This document shows, piece after piece, positions 33,479 through 34,237 of a DNA stretch of 34,237 nucleotides. The notes under the pieces were generated by a model that saw nothing but the letters and a program-made list of their open reading frames with translations, was not told where the DNA came from and did no database searches. Position numbers and translations under genes: made by a program. How positions within the stretch are numbered: the stretch's first letter is position 1; each line of letters starts with the position of its first letter. The stretch lies in assembly GCA_022705045.1 (NCBI GenBank), contig JAKJFE010000021.1, positions 1 to 34,237 on the forward strand, in the 5' to 3' direction. Source of the stretch: Pseudomonadota bacterium (lineage in GTDB: Bacteria > Pseudomonadota > Gammaproteobacteria > Xanthomonadales > Ahniellaceae).

Positions 33479-34113
33479 GGACGCGCATCAAGTTCTGCGG
33501 CCTGACTCGGGCTGAGGACGTGCGGGTCGCGACTGCGGTCGGTGCCGATGCACTCGGCTTCATCTTCGCGGCCGGCAGTCCGCGTTGTCTCGATCTCGCG
33601 CGGCTCGATGCATTGATCGCCGCCGCGCCGATCTTCGTCACGCCGGTGGCGCTGTTTCGCGACAACGACGCCGCGGAAGTCGCGGCCGTGCTCGCGCGAT
33701 CGCCGCGCCTGGTCGCACAGTTCCACGGCGACGAGTCGCCCGCGTTCTGTGCCGCGTTCGCGAGACCGTGGCTGAAAGCGGTGCCGATGGGCGCGCTGCC
33801 CGACGCTGCGTTGACGGACTTCCTGTCAACGTTCGCGAATGCGGGCTGCGCCGGGTTCGTGTTCGATAGCCATGGTGGCGACGCGACCGGCGGCAGCGGA
33901 CGACGCTTCGACTGGTCGCGCTTGCCCGACCGCGTGCCGGCTCCCGTGATCCTGGCCGGCGGCCTCGCGCCGGAAACGGTGGCCGATGCCGTGCAGAGGC
34001 TGAGGCCGTTCGCCGTCGATGTGTCGTCCGGCATCGAAACCGCGCCCGGGATCAAGGATCATGCAAAAATGCGATGCTTCGCCGACGAGGTTTTCCGTGC
34101 TCGAACCGATTGA
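33475..34113 (+). CDS. trpF: Phosphoribosylanthranilate isomerase
   Basis: Third step of tryptophan synthesis. The 212-residue TIM barrel starts with GTG (4-base GTGA overlap with truA). It has catalytic Cys8 in [36 protein letters not shown], the catalytic Asp in [30 protein letters not shown] and [19 protein letters not shown] complete family match. Overlaps the likely trpB start by 17 bases. Confidence 0.96.
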   Translation: MRTRIKFCGLTRAEDVRVATAVGADALGFIFAAGSPRCLDLARLDALIAAAPIFVTPVALFRDNDAAEVAAVLARSPRLVAQFHGDESPAFCAAFARPWLKAVPMGALPDAALTDFLSTFANAGCAGFVFDSHGGDATGGSGRRFDWSRLPDRVPAPVILAGGLAPETVADAVQRLRPFAVDVSSGIETAPGIKDHAKMRCFADEVFRARTD

Positions 34114-34237
34114 ACCCAGCCGTCCCGACGACCTGTTGTCCATGCCGGACGCCCGTGGCCACTTCGGCCCGTATGGCGGTCGTTTCGTCGCCGACACGCT
34201 GATGGCACCGTTGGCCGAATTGGCCGCGGCCTACGCC
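34097..34237 (+). CDS. trpB: Tryptophan synthase beta chain, cut by window end
   Basis: Only 47 codons are visible. They include [20 protein letters not shown], the N-terminal TrpB signature, followed by [12 protein letters not shown]. TrpB condenses indole and serine with PLP. The GTG 34097 start is chosen because GAGG lies six bases before it, although it overlaps trpF; ATG 34142 (at MPDARG) is an alternative that would remove 15 residues. The rest of the gene lies beyond the right edge. Confidence 0.92.
   Translation, partial: MLEPIEPSRPDDLLSMPDARGHFGPYGGRFVADTLMAPLAELAAAYA

Noticed and set aside
1..34237. tRNA or rRNA genes, insertion sequences, phage or toxin-antitoxin genes
   Set aside because: I found no cloverleaf-like tRNA sequence, transposase motif, integrase or small toxin-antitoxin pair; gaps between genes are short and accounted for by promoters, hairpins and repeats.

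Overview
The window is a gene-dense, high-GC (about 65-70% in the stretches I counted by hand) piece of gammaproteobacterial chromosome. The gene orders purM-purN, metG divergent from mrp, SCO-psd, prmB-aroC and especially asd-fimV-truA-trpF-trpB, with frequent GTG starts and 1-4 base stop/start overlaps, fit the Xanthomonadales (Lysobacterales), perhaps a Rhodanobacteraceae relative. The family placement is inference. I see no rRNA, tRNA, CRISPR array, insertion sequence, phage gene or plasmid function.

Layout. 1-1424 (minus): purM and the 5' part of purN (purine synthesis). 1512-5069: a protein of unknown function with a degenerate receiver-like N-terminus, divergent from a transmembrane Ser/Thr kinase with a large C-terminal helical domain. 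5070-5152: an inverted pair of REP-like sequences. 5155-8453: metG and the Fe-S carrier gene mrp, divergent. 8463-9587 (minus): a membrane acyltransferase. 9732-12886: yqiJ, yqiK (flotillin) and a DUF1287 protein. 12959-14195: a TonB-C-terminal-like exported protein and dcd. 14214-14283: a perfect 27-base inverted repeat. 14296-17417 (minus): a TPR-GGDEF diguanylate cyclase overlapping a dienelactone hydrolase-HIT fusion. 17513-20006: rimO, a DUF3025 protein and a small membrane protein. 20017-22934 (minus): a HerA-like ATPase, greB, and a periplasmic solute-binding protein with its own promoter. 23048-24511: a LysM lytic transglycosylase lipoprotein. 24578-25015 (minus): an unknown 145-residue protein. 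25170-26635 (minus): SCO1/SenC and psd. 26699-34237: prmB, aroC, asd, fimV, truA, trpF and the start of trpB.

Most of this is core metabolism, translation and envelope function, and I do not see a clearly new multi-gene defence or mobile system. The observations most worth following are the DLH-HIT fusion coupled to a diguanylate cyclase, the kinase/pseudo-receiver pair, the yqiJ-yqiK-DUF1287 cluster with an internal hairpin, a low-GC mosaic tract inside metG, and a possible leaderless promoter at prmB. There is no gene-free stretch over 300 bases; the longest gaps are about 140-155 bases (7225-7364, 9588-9731, 25016-25169, 29856-30006).
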